From assembly GCA_964555935.1 (NCBI GenBank), contig CAZKUN010000075.1, positions 1 through 35,523 on the forward strand: a DNA stretch of 35,523 nt. Direction: 5' to 3'. The notes beneath the pieces are model-generated. The model saw nothing but the letters and a program-made list of their open reading frames with translations. It was not told where the DNA came from and ran no database searches. Origin of the DNA: CAZKUN01 sp964555935 (GTDB lineage: Bacteria > Armatimonadota > Zipacnadia > Zipacnadales > VGFC01). Of this stretch, positions 1-8,052 are shown piece by piece. A program made the translations under genes and the position numbers. Every line of letters begins with the position of its first letter. The stretch's first letter is position 1.

Positions 1-183
1 ATGGTCCAGCAGCGCAAGGGGGCCGCCCTGGGCCTCATCTCCGTACTCGGGGCCTCGGCGTCCGACGGCCAGTGTTTGGCTGGGGACGTGGCTGAGGTCC
101 TGGTGTTCGACCGGACGCTGCGGTTCGATGAATTCGAGGCGGTCGAGCGATATCTCAAGGCCAAATGGGGGATCGACGGGTAG
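1..183 (+). CDS. C-terminal end of a LamG/concanavalin A-like secreted protein (partial)
   Basis: Only the last 60 codons are in the window, and the ATG at base 1 is probably internal because a complete LamG domain needs about 150-200 residues. The visible part contains the final beta strand and tail helix typical of LamG-like jelly-roll domains in planctomycete-type secreted proteins, with GDVAEVLVFDR followed by an F-E-x-V-x-x-Y-L-x-x-K-W-G-I ending. Such domains generally bind or recognise carbohydrate outside the cell. The gene converges on the nucleotidyltransferase gene, leaving 58 bases between the two stops. The family assignment rests on this tail alone; what the rest of the protein does cannot be seen. 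Confidence 0.7.
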   Translation: MVQQRKGAALGLISVLGASASDGQCLAGDVAEVLVFDRTLRFDEFEAVERYLKAKWGIDG

Positions 184-241
184 CGTGCCGCGGCCCCGTC
201 GCCGGCTTCGACAGCCCACCAATGACCACGCTGCGGGCACC

Positions 242-1555
242 TTACTCCCGCCGGGCGTTGATCGCGTCCCGCATCAACCGGACGGGGCGCAGCAGGCCGT
301 ACAGCCCGAATAGCCACGACGGCAGCGCAACGAACTCCCAGTCGCGCGATGTGGGCAGCGCCCCCTGAACGAGCCTCGCGAGCAGATCTCGCGATCTGGC
401 CGTCGACGTGGCGCGCGAGGCTCGCCGAAATGCTCGCAACTCGCCCTCGCTAGGCATGTCAGCCGACGACATGAGCCGCAGCCGCACGCGAAGAGCCAAT
501 CCTCGCGCGACCCCATCAGCCCGGGCTTCGTCGATCAACCCATCCGGCGCCCGAGCCCCCAGCAGCTCATGGGCCAGCAGCGTCGCCACGTGGAGGCTTC
601 GCATCGATTCCGTCGCGCGCGCATCCCGGAGAATGCGCTCCCAATCAAGCGCCACGTCGCCGCGCATCAACTCGGCCACATCACACAGCCACTTCAGCCG
701 CGCCCACATGTGGCTCGCGCCGTGAGTGACCGCTGCCAGGAGAGCGTCCTCGCGGTTGAGCGTGGCCACGTCCTGGCCGTTCACGCTCAGCATCGCCCGG
801 CGATCCCACGCCGCCGAGAGGCTTGGGGGGGCCAACAGCCCCGGATCGGTCAAGCGCCAGTGCAGATCCACCGGCACGCGCTCGTCTGCGCCGAGATACC
901 CAAGATCCTTGCCCAACGCGCGCAGCGTAGCGCCCGGCAGACCGTCCGCCGCCCACGGCCAAGCGTCTTGTCTATATCCGAGGTCGCCCAATGCCGCATC
1001 CGCCCGCGCGATGTGTTCGGGATGGATCAGGATGTCGACGTCGTTGTACTCGCGCGCGCCAAGCTCCCCATACGCCTGTGTCGCGAGAGCCGGCCCCTTG
1101 AACGTCAGCGCGTCGACGCCTGCCGCCTCAAGCGCGCCTAGCACGCGCAGGAGCCCAGCGGTCCTGACCTCGCAGTGGATCCGAAGCAAGTGGTATCGGG
1201 ACTGGATTCCACGCAGGACGTCGCGGGGCATGGCGCCCTTGAGATACTGGTGTACGTGCGGATAGACGAGGAGAACTGTCCCGTGGGCCGAGGCCACGTC
1301 GCCGAACCGTTGCCAATCGAGATCCCCCTCAACCAGCCCCCGCGCCTGCGCCACTACGTCATCAGTCAGTCCCCGCCGAGCCAGGAGAAGCATCAACTCG
1401 AACGCGCCATCATCCGGAATCGCTTCCTCAATGGGAGGCACCCGATCGCCGTAGGGGACCACGGTGAGCGAGTCAAGCGACTGCAGCACGGGGTTCATGC
1501 TCGGGCCGAGGTGGAGGAAGGCCTCGCCCTCGGGGCTGACGGGTTGATCGCTCAT
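242..1555 (-). CDS. Nucleotidyltransferase family protein (PF14907-type)
   Basis: This 437-aa cytoplasmic protein has no signal peptide. The nucleotidyltransferase signature lies at about residues 150-185: T-F-K-G-P (K153-G154), then N-D-V-D-I-L-I with D172 and D174 as the likely metal-binding acidic pair, and later D-L-H-W-R. This is the pattern of the 'uncharacterised nucleotidyltransferase' family that occurs beside HPr-kinase-like and PqqD-like genes in peptide-modification clusters. A related pair (kinase plus nucleotidyltransferase) is known from the paeninodin lasso-peptide cluster. The start overlaps the scmC stop as ATGA (1552-1555), so translation is probably coupled. The substrate is unknown; transfer of a nucleotidyl group to a modified peptide, or a lesser regulatory role, are both possible. 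The family call is firm and the role is inferred from context. Confidence 0.85.
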   Translation of the reverse strand: MSDQPVSPEGEAFLHLGPSMNPVLQSLDSLTVVPYGDRVPPIEEAIPDDGAFELMLLLARRGLTDDVVAQARGLVEGDLDWQRFGDVASAHGTVLLVYPHVHQYLKGAMPRDVLRGIQSRYHLLRIHCEVRTAGLLRVLGALEAAGVDALTFKGPALATQAYGELGAREYNDVDILIHPEHIARADAALGDLGYRQDAWPWAADGLPGATLRALGKDLGYLGADERVPVDLHWRLTDPGLLAPPSLSAAWDRRAMLSVNGQDVATLNREDALLAAVTHGASHMWARLKWLCDVAELMRGDVALDWERILRDARATESMRSLHVATLLAHELLGARAPDGLIDEARADGVARGLALRVRLRLMSSADMPSEGELRAFRRASRATSTARSRDLLARLVQGALPTSRDWEFVALPSWLFGLYGLLRPVRLMRDAINARRE

Positions 1556-2448
1556 CGGTGGGTCGGTTCAGCGGGGGGCTCGAGCGCCCCTTCAACCGCC
1601 TCCCAGAACCGGCCGCCCCGCGAGAACTTGAGATCCCACGCGGGGACAGTTCGAGCCGCAGCCGAGACGTTGTCCAGGATGCGAACCCGCCACTCACGAG
1701 CGACGTCCGTGGGGGCCTTGCGCAATCCCAGCCGATACGTCTCGATGGATCGCTCGGTGAGCAATAGGGCCGTCTCGCTGCCCGAGATGGGAGTGGCGTC
1801 GTCAACACCAGCCTGATTGAGGAAGAAGACGCCACTCAGCAGGATGCTGTGCTGCGCGTCCCAGGTCCCGCCACGTCCGCCGTCGAGGAACGCGCCGCAC
1901 GTTGGCATCGGATGGGCGACGTACTCGCCGGCGCCGGTCGGGCAGACCAACACAAGGTCATCCGACAGGCCCCGCCACGGCGGAGGCACGCGCCGCCAGC
2001 ACGTGGTTTTCCCCATGCCCCCTGGCCCGGCCAGGACGACGCCTCGTCCGGCACGTTCAATCAGCGCGCCGTGCAACAAGAAACTCCCTTCGACCATCGC
2101 AGGCTCAGTGAGCGCGTAGATAAGTGCCCAGAGGTGAAGGTATTCCAGTCCTGCCTCGTCGTCGTCGGTGAGTTGCAGAACCACGTCAGGACTCCCGGCG
2201 CATCGCCACAGCGTTGACGACCAGCCGGAGGTCGGCCTCCACCCACCGTCCGCCAGACCCTCTATCCGCGGCGGCTCCCGCGGTCCCTTGTCTGTGCGCA
2301 ACAGATGCAGAGCCCGGGTCGGCGATTCACTGCCGGACGAGGGCATGAGCGAGCTAAGGAGCTTCGCATCCAAGCGCGAAGGTCTAGCGGGCAGGTGCCA
2401 AGCCCCGCCCGCGGCGAAGGTCAGCGTCTGCCCCTTCGCCTCGATCAA
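1552..2448 (-). CDS. scmC: ScmC-like HPr-kinase-related P-loop protein
   Basis: This 298-aa protein resembles ScmC of the SynChlorMet cassette, a family related to HPr kinase/phosphorylase. A Walker A motif GPGGMGKTT is at residues 141-149, followed by W-R-R-x-P-P-P-W and L-S-D-D-L-V-L-V (D163, D164), the acidic motif of the HPr-kinase fold. A conserved AHPMPTCGAF segment and a G-G-x-W-D-x-Q motif follow. The TTG start at 2448 is the only usual start codon between the upstream in-frame stop and the conserved part; a few residues upstream are also open, so the start is moderately certain. It lies 36 bases after the small-peptide gene and overlaps the nucleotidyltransferase by four bases. HprK-like kinases in lasso-peptide clusters phosphorylate a Ser of the precursor, so a peptide kinase role is a reasonable but untested inference. 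The radical SAM and PqqD genes of the classic cassette are not present here. Confidence 0.78.
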   Translation of the reverse strand: MIEAKGQTLTFAAGGAWHLPARPSRLDAKLLSSLMPSSGSESPTRALHLLRTDKGPREPPRIEGLADGGWRPTSGWSSTLWRCAGSPDVVLQLTDDDEAGLEYLHLWALIYALTEPAMVEGSFLLHGALIERAGRGVVLAGPGGMGKTTCWRRVPPPWRGLSDDLVLVCPTGAGEYVAHPMPTCGAFLDGGRGGTWDAQHSILLSGVFFLNQAGVDDATPISGSETALLLTERSIETYRLGLRKAPTDVAREWRVRILDNVSAAARTVPAWDLKFSRGGRFWEAVEGALEPPAEPTHR

Positions 2449-2484
2449 CCTGAGCCTGCTGGTCGGCGGGGAATCTCGCGAGGG

Positions 2485-2643
2485 TCAGCCCCCGGTGCCG
2501 TTAATGCAGCAGCAACTTGCGCTACTGCCGTCAGCGCACTCATCGCTCGCGCCGCTACCTTGGCTGCAGGTTAGCCCGCAGCCGGAACGTTGCTCCATCT
2601 TGACCAGCTTCGGTGGTTCGTGCTGGATCTTCTTCGGCTTCAT
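2485..2643 (-). CDS. Candidate ribosomal natural-product precursor peptide, 52 aa, Cys-rich repeats
   Basis: The peptide starts at ATG 2643 behind a strong GGGAGG site with a 6-base spacer; longer upstream in-frame ORF sequence has no such support. Residues 1-20 are charged and Cys-free, with K-L-V-K-M as a leader-like stretch. Residues 21-52 are rich in Cys, Gly and Ser. From C26 the core runs in 10-residue units: CSQGSGASDE, CADGSSASCC, CINGTGG, giving C-x2-G-[ST]-x-A-S-x2. Seven of the 52 residues are cysteines (C22, C26, C36, C44-C46 and none in the leader gives six in this count region). The leader plus repeated-core layout and the position directly before scmC are typical of RiPP precursors. 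It is not recognised as any named peptide. Alternatives are a small metal-binding protein (metallothionein-like) or a chance ORF; the strong ribosome site and repeat period argue against chance. Confidence 0.7.
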   Translation of the reverse strand: MKPKKIQHEPPKLVKMEQRSGCGLTCSQGSGASDECADGSSASCCCINGTGG

Positions 2644-2803
2644 GTGATGCCTCCCGGGCATGCTGCGTTGCGAACCGCTCCACCCCACGTCCCAGGCCTT
2701 CTCCCTAGCACCCGCACCCCAACCTCCGGGGTCATCTTCGCCGCCTCGTCGGGCAGCATCCCGGCGAGCAGCACCCCTGGGATCCTCCTTCGTCGAGTCC
2801 TCT

Positions 2804-2832
2804 ATTCTCATTCCAGTAATTCGATGCCACAA
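2804..2832 (-). promoter_or_regulatory. Possible sigma70-type promoter of the peptide cassette
   Basis: Reading the minus strand, TTGTGG (2832-2827) and GAGAAT (2809-2804) are separated by 17 bases, about 160 bases before the peptide start. The matches are 3 of 6 and 4 of 6 to the consensus. Only the spacing and the location in an AT-richer patch support it. Confidence 0.2.
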
Positions 2833-2897
2833 ACGGCGGGGCCTGCTTCGTGCGCCTAATTGTGCTCAAAATTCGCTCAGTTATCCTCAACGAGAAC

Positions 2898-3047
2898 TCA
2901 ATGCCAAATGGAGGAAGCGCAGCGGGGATAGCATATGACCCAAGGCCCTGCTGCCTCGCGCGCGCCCAGCACGCGCAGGCTGGGGTCCATGCTGCGGCCA
3001 AGGCGCAGGAGCGCCGTGCCCCCGGGGTCTGCGGGTTGATCGCTCAT
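2898..3047 (-). pseudogene. Relic of a second nucleotidyltransferase gene (internally deleted)
   Basis: A 49-codon ORF begins with ATGAGCGATCAACCCG, the same bases as the start of the nucleotidyltransferase gene at 1555. Its first 23 residues align with residues 1-23 of that protein (MSDQP, then L-x-L-G-x-S-M-x-P). It then jumps to LRVLGAREAAG, which matches residues 136-146 of the same protein (LRVLGALEAAG), with about 28 of 33 bases identical at DNA level. About 112 residues are therefore missing, and after this block the frame runs into unrelated sequence and a stop. The surrounding 2644-3090 interval (447 bases) has no other supported gene. It is most simply a decayed duplicate of the nucleotidyltransferase; a short expressed peptide sharing its N terminus is less likely. 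Confidence 0.65.
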
Positions 3048-3090
3048 CGCAGAATCGCCCGATCTTCCGGGCTTGCCGTCGCCGCGCGAG

Positions 3091-6000
3091 TCACTCCTCG
3101 TAGACCTCAATGGCGGCCAGGATCGGCCTCGCGGTTGCCGCGGCTCCGGGCTGGAGTTCGATGCGCACCCCATCCGTCGCCTGGATGCCTGTCAACTCCT
3201 TGGTTAGCGGGAGGCCCGCTCCGCCGGCCTCGGCGGCGACGTCGAGACCCTCAAGCACGGTTTGCCCTTGGAGAGCGATATCCACGGGACCCGCCCCGCC
3301 TGCCTCAGGGGATAGGAAATGCAGGCGCACAGTGTAGGCGCGCGCGTCGTCGGGAAGCGGCTCATCGCGGGAGACGGTGGCGAAGTACTCGCATCGGTCG
3401 AAGTCGCGATTCCCGGGATACTGGAGCATGATCTGCGCCGGCCCAACGCCGGTGCGGTTCGTGCCCAGGATATTCAGCCGAACGGTCTCGGGATCGAGGT
3501 CGGCCGCGGTCAACGTCTCCCACGGCACGGCGATCTCCATCCGGAAGGCCTCGGGCGTGGCGCTGACGGCGCTTTCCCATGCCTCGCCCCACGCCACGTC
3601 GACCGGCGGCCTCCCGTAGTTGCAGTTGGCATCATACCGGGCTCCGGATGCCGCGACGCCAAGCCGGAGGTATGACTTGCGGGCTTTGTCGGTGATGAAC
3701 ACCTGCCAGGAATCATCAGCCCAGACCGCCGCGTCGTCACCGGCCGTCGTCTCCGTCCACGCAACGGGCTGGCCGTCGGCCGTAGCGGCGAGACACTCGA
3801 AGGCGAGATACAGGCTCTCCTCATCCGAGCGCAGGAAGCCCGAGACACGAGTGTCTCGGTTGCGGGACTCATCGGCGAGCGGCAGAGGATGCGCCTTGTC
3901 CCAGCACTCGTCGTCGAGTTCTCCGTCGATGGTCGGAGCGACCTCGCACGCCGGAGCGATGACGGGGCGCGCGACGGTCAGGTCGATGTCGGCCGCGCGC
4001 AGACCTCGGAAGCCGGATCTGTAGATCCACAGGCCATCGTCGATCTGGGTCTCGCGCTCGGCGGCACGGAAGATGCCGGTGTCGTGAGGGTACTCCGTCA
4101 GCATGGCGACGGGCACGGCTCCCGTGTAGATCGGTCGCGGCGCGCCCAGCCACATGTTGCCGTCGGCGTCGCGACGGTCGCCGGACGCGCCCAGGTTGAG
4201 GCGGAGTTGGCGAATGCGCGTGCCGGCTGAGGTGGGCACGGAGAACACCGACCAATCGTCGGCACGTTGGCGGGCCGGCGCGAGGGCGAGGGACGTGTGG
4301 TAGTTGTAACCGCACGTGCAGGCGCTGGCTGACTCCGGAATCAGCGCCAGGCCGCTGGCGGCGATGATGTTGACATGGCAGCCCACGCGGACGCCGCCGA
4401 AATTGTGCGTCCCCGTGTCCCCGGCCAGATCGCCGAAGCCGAGCGTCCCTGAGCGGAAGAACAGGAGGTTCGGCGACGCCGACACGCCCCCACAGCCGTA
4501 GGCGCGGGCGAAGCTCCAGCCGACGGATTCGCCCGTGAGCGGATGCTCGCGGCTGAGGGGCTCGCCGGATGCCAGATCGAACGCGTATGGCTCCGCGTAG
4601 ACGACGTCATTCGCGATGACGATATTGCCCCGGTTGCCCACGGCTCGGGTCCATAGGGTGGCCCCATCCGAGGCTGAGTACGCGGTGAGCCCCGGGTTGC
4701 CCCCCGCAACAACCGTGCCGCCGGCTGCGTAGAGCGGCGCGCGTCCCTCGAGCGCGTCCTCGGTCTCCCAGACGACCTCCCCCGTCGACAGATCAAGGGC
4801 CCGCAGGACCTTCTTCGACGTGGCCGGTTCGCCACGGCGCTTCATCAGATCCAGTTGCACCTGGCTCGTGCGGTCCACCACGAAAACCCGATCTTCGGTA
4901 GCGGCGATCGCGACGTGGGGGATCGTGCCCTCCGCCTCGTAGAGCCACCGAAGCGTACCATCGGCTTTCTCAAGGGCGAACAGGTAGTCGGACTCCACCG
5001 GCGTGCCGATGTTGCTCCAGTACTTCACCTCTTTGGGCGACGGCACGGTGGCGGCGCTGCCGAGAACCGTGTCGTCGAGGACCACCGGGTAGCCCCAGAC
5101 ATGCGACGCGGCGAGTTCCGCGGGAAGGGGCGCGTCCGCGAGTGGCTCAACGGGTGCGCCAGGATCGAGCACGAATGTCGCCAGGCCGTTGGTGAGCCGG
5201 TAGCTGTCGGGGTTCGAGAACTTGAACGTCCGGTTCGCGAGCGCCTCGCCGTCATCGGATGAGTTGAGCGTGGCGCCGAAGGCAAACTCGGTCGCCTTCC
5301 CACCGGCTAACGCGGCGAGTTCGGACCACGGGACGGTTAGCACAGCTTGGCTGCCATCATCGGTCACCGTTCCCACGAGCGTCGCCTGCGGGTGCGAGAG
5401 GCCAATGGCGGCAACCAGCGTGGGCGACTCGTCTTCGACGCTGGGAGGCACGACCATGAATTGGAATGCGCCGGCGCCATACAGCCCGCCACGCTCGGCG
5501 GCGGGGCGAACGTCGAAGAACAGCTCCCACGAATCGCCGATTGCCGGCGTCAGCACCTTGCCATCTCGAGTGAAGAGCCGCTCGTAGTAGCGTTGCCACG
5601 ATTCCTCGGGCGCGGGTCCCTCGCCAACGTGCTTATTGGTGACGGTGTCGTCGACGGTCGTGAGGGTGATCCGCAAGGCCTCCGCCGTCGCCTCGAGGGC
5701 GATGGTACCGGACTTCTCGTCGTCGATTTCGAGTTCGAACGTCTTCGGTTCATCGAGAGCGAAGCGCGGAGATTCCGTCGGCAGGCCGTAGGTTTGTCTG
5801 ATTTGGCCGGTCTCGGCATCGAGTCGCAGGAAGACGCCACCGAGGGCCGTGTAGACGCTGTCAGAATCGACCGCGACGTTGCCTCCGCCGATGTAGACGG
5901 CCCGGCGGGCGACGCCCCGCAGGTCGGTGGACCAGAGTTCTCGGCCGGTATAGGCGTCGACGGCGATGATCGAATGCTGGCCCGAGATGAACATGCGTCC

Positions 6001-8013
6001 ATGCGTGGCGACGGGCGCCGGCGCGCGCCAGTGGCGACTCATCATGCGCGCGGGCCCCGGGCCGCCAAACCACAGCAGCTGAAGCGGCCACTTGACCAGC
6101 GTGTCGCTTGAGCACCCGGATCGGCCGCCGTCGGCATATTGGTGCGTCCATCCACCCGCGCCCGGCAGCTCGCCCCTCGTCACGACCAGGGCGTCGCCGG
6201 TAGCCAACTCGGCATCGGGGGCGCCAGCAGAGCGGAACGCTTCGGCTGATCCGGTGGTGTTTGCTATGTAGGCCACGCCGCCGTAGGGGCGCAAAATGCG
6301 GTAGAGTTCCCCCGCCGCATCGCCCACGTCGCCCTGGAAACCGGGACCAACTACCACCAGGCTCGCGAAGTATTCGGGGTAAGGGAGACCCTCGGTCTCG
6401 AAGGTATGGGCGGTGGCGCGGGTGCCGTAGATGCCCGCCTTGTCGAGCGCGTCTCTTGTGGCGGCCACCTGTTCCGTGACGGGCTGGGCGCAGAGGACCT
6501 CGAGATCCGTCCGACTGACGAGTTCGGAGGTCAGACTCCCGTCACCATCGCCCAGCACCACGCAGTAGCCCTCGGTCACGCCGGTTTCGGCAAGGACCTT
6601 CTGCGCTAATCTGGCGGAGGCGTCGTCCGGGGGAGCCGCGGCCACCTCGGGCGTGATGGTTGCCGCGTCCGCTACGGGTTGCGCGGCGAAGCAGAGGATC
6701 TCGCCGGTGCTCGTGCTGACGAACAGGCGGCCATCGGCGACGGCAAGCCCTCTGGTCTGGCCAGGCGTCTCCGCCTGCCAGATTGTCTTGCCACTCTCGG
6801 CGTCGAATGACATCACGGTATCGGCGCCGCCGGCGAAGACAGCGTCGCTCGTGGCGATGAGGGAGTAGGCGCGACCGTGGGGAGCGCTCCAAAGCGTGCA
6901 GTCAGCGGGCTTCTTGCGGCCGAGCAGATCAGCCCTGCGGTAGGCCGTCACGCTGCCGCTGCCTGACCCGTAGATCGCCGATTCGCCAATTGCCAGGCGG
7001 TGCGTCCCCGTAAGGTTCACTCGCGCTTCGCCGCTCCGGCAGTCCCAGGCCATGAGTCCTTCGCCGTTGGCTGGTTGGGCCTCGCCGGGGCGGAGGTCAG
7101 TGTCAGGTCCTCCCGGGTGACGCCCGGCAAATACCATCCCGCCGCCCGCTGAGATCCAGGATCCGCCCTGGCGCAACTGCCCGGTCGGCCAGCCTGGTTT
7201 GTAGTGCAGCAGGTTGCCGGTCTCGCGGTCGTAGCCGGCCGGGACGCTGCGTCCTGTTGGGACAATAAGCGTGTCGCCGTGCAGAGCCAAGTGCCCCTGA
7301 GGCGCAACGCCACTGAATCCCTCGGCGGTCGGGTGCGGGAGCTTGATGTAGAGGTTGCCGCTCGAGTCGTTCCGCCACACGATGCTGCCATCCGCGACGC
7401 GGACCGCGCAGACGTACACGCCCTCCGCCGGCCACATGCCCGCGGCGAAGTATGCGATGCCGTCCTCAGCGATGACCCCCGTGCGGATCGGCCAGCGCGA
7501 GATGACGCGCCCGTTCCCGACCACGCGCTCGTCTCGCGGGCCACCTCGGAGCTTCCACAGCAACTCGCCCTCGGTTGCCGACAGGCAATAGACGCAACCG
7601 TCGTCGGAGGCGACTAGCACCCGGTCGTCCACGACGAGTGGCGAGAATCGGATCGGCGCGTCGGTGAAGAAGCTCCAGCGCTCCTGACCAGATTCGGCGT
7701 CGAGAGCGTGGAGCTTGTGGTCGGCGGAGGAGCCGTAGTAGACCATCCCGCCCGAGGCGGCGACCTGGTAGGCGTAGTCGAAGGGCATGCGATGCATCTC
7801 CTTGCCCGGTTCGGGCCAGGCAGGTCGAGGCGCGTGGGTCGGCTTGTGGGTCCACTGGAGGTTGAGCGGCGCGGCCATCGATTCAGAACTCACGCCGGTG
7901 CGCGAGGCATCGTGGCGGAAGGTCGGCCAGTCGTCGGCATGAAGACACGAGGCAGACACTGCCCCTAGTACGATCCCGAACGCTACGATTCGCACGTGCA
8001 AGCTCGTTCTCAT
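3091..8013 (-). CDS. Giant secreted PQQ-like beta-propeller with methyltransferase-like, DOMON/CBM9 and malectin domains
   Basis: The 1640-aa protein starts at ATG 8013 with GAGGAGAG upstream and a signal peptide ending near residue 26. Residues about 27-440 form a PQQ-type propeller, with repeated A-x-D-A-x-S-G-x-x-x-W blade motifs and the D-W-P-T-F-R-H-D opening common in planctomycete-type proteins. Residues about 475-605 resemble a class I methyltransferase: VLGDGDGSL looks like motif I, but the acidic residue expected after the second strand is replaced (VLCAQP). Propeller blades resume near 640. A DOMON/CBM9-like insert lies at about 750-950, and further blades at 960-1300. A CBM9-like domain (PTIDGELDDECWDKA) is at about 1355-1545 and a malectin-like domain at about 1555-1640. 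It probably binds glycans or redox cofactors outside the cytoplasm; no enzymatic activity can be assigned. It follows the 8053-11856 gene by 39 bases and is likely co-transcribed with it. Confidence 0.88.
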   Translation of the reverse strand: MRTSLHVRIVAFGIVLGAVSASCLHADDWPTFRHDASRTGVSSESMAAPLNLQWTHKPTHAPRPAWPEPGKEMHRMPFDYAYQVAASGGMVYYGSSADHKLHALDAESGQERWSFFTDAPIRFSPLVVDDRVLVASDDGCVYCLSATEGELLWKLRGGPRDERVVGNGRVISRWPIRTGVIAEDGIAYFAAGMWPAEGVYVCAVRVADGSIVWRNDSSGNLYIKLPHPTAEGFSGVAPQGHLALHGDTLIVPTGRSVPAGYDRETGNLLHYKPGWPTGQLRQGGSWISAGGGMVFAGRHPGGPDTDLRPGEAQPANGEGLMAWDCRSGEARVNLTGTHRLAIGESAIYGSGSGSVTAYRRADLLGRKKPADCTLWSAPHGRAYSLIATSDAVFAGGADTVMSFDAESGKTIWQAETPGQTRGLAVADGRLFVSTSTGEILCFAAQPVADAATITPEVAAAPPDDASARLAQKVLAETGVTEGYCVVLGDGDGSLTSELVSRTDLEVLCAQPVTEQVAATRDALDKAGIYGTRATAHTFETEGLPYPEYFASLVVVGPGFQGDVGDAAGELYRILRPYGGVAYIANTTGSAEAFRSAGAPDAELATGDALVVTRGELPGAGGWTHQYADGGRSGCSSDTLVKWPLQLLWFGGPGPARMMSRHWRAPAPVATHGRMFISGQHSIIAVDAYTGRELWSTDLRGVARRAVYIGGGNVAVDSDSVYTALGGVFLRLDAETGQIRQTYGLPTESPRFALDEPKTFELEIDDEKSGTIALEATAEALRITLTTVDDTVTNKHVGEGPAPEESWQRYYERLFTRDGKVLTPAIGDSWELFFDVRPAAERGGLYGAGAFQFMVVPPSVEDESPTLVAAIGLSHPQATLVGTVTDDGSQAVLTVPWSELAALAGGKATEFAFGATLNSSDDGEALANRTFKFSNPDSYRLTNGLATFVLDPGAPVEPLADAPLPAELAASHVWGYPVVLDDTVLGSAATVPSPKEVKYWSNIGTPVESDYLFALEKADGTLRWLYEAEGTIPHVAIAATEDRVFVVDRTSQVQLDLMKRRGEPATSKKVLRALDLSTGEVVWETEDALEGRAPLYAAGGTVVAGGNPGLTAYSASDGATLWTRAVGNRGNIVIANDVVYAEPYAFDLASGEPLSREHPLTGESVGWSFARAYGCGGVSASPNLLFFRSGTLGFGDLAGDTGTHNFGGVRVGCHVNIIAASGLALIPESASACTCGYNYHTSLALAPARQRADDWSVFSVPTSAGTRIRQLRLNLGASGDRRDADGNMWLGAPRPIYTGAVPVAMLTEYPHDTGIFRAAERETQIDDGLWIYRSGFRGLRAADIDLTVARPVIAPACEVAPTIDGELDDECWDKAHPLPLADESRNRDTRVSGFLRSDEESLYLAFECLAATADGQPVAWTETTAGDDAAVWADDSWQVFITDKARKSYLRLGVAASGARYDANCNYGRPPVDVAWGEAWESAVSATPEAFRMEIAVPWETLTAADLDPETVRLNILGTNRTGVGPAQIMLQYPGNRDFDRCEYFATVSRDEPLPDDARAYTVRLHFLSPEAGGAGPVDIALQGQTVLEGLDVAAEAGGAGLPLTKELTGIQATDGVRIELQPGAAATARPILAAIEVYEE

Positions 8014-8052
8014 GTGACTTGCTCTCCTCGGCGACTACGAGTGTCTGCTGCG

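Noticed and set aside
2644..2832. Longer N terminus for the Cys-rich peptide
   Set aside because: The upstream part is Arg/Gly-rich without a pattern, and GGGAGG lies right before the ATG at 2643.
2644..3090. CRISPR, tRNA or structured RNA in the 447-base interval before the cassette
   Set aside because: No repeats, no cloverleaf and no convincing stem were seen; only the nucleotidyltransferase relic and a weak promoter candidate are supported.
6190..6580. A functional SAM methyltransferase
   Set aside because: The domain is within an exported propeller and lacks the acidic ribose-binding residue, so only the fold is claimed.
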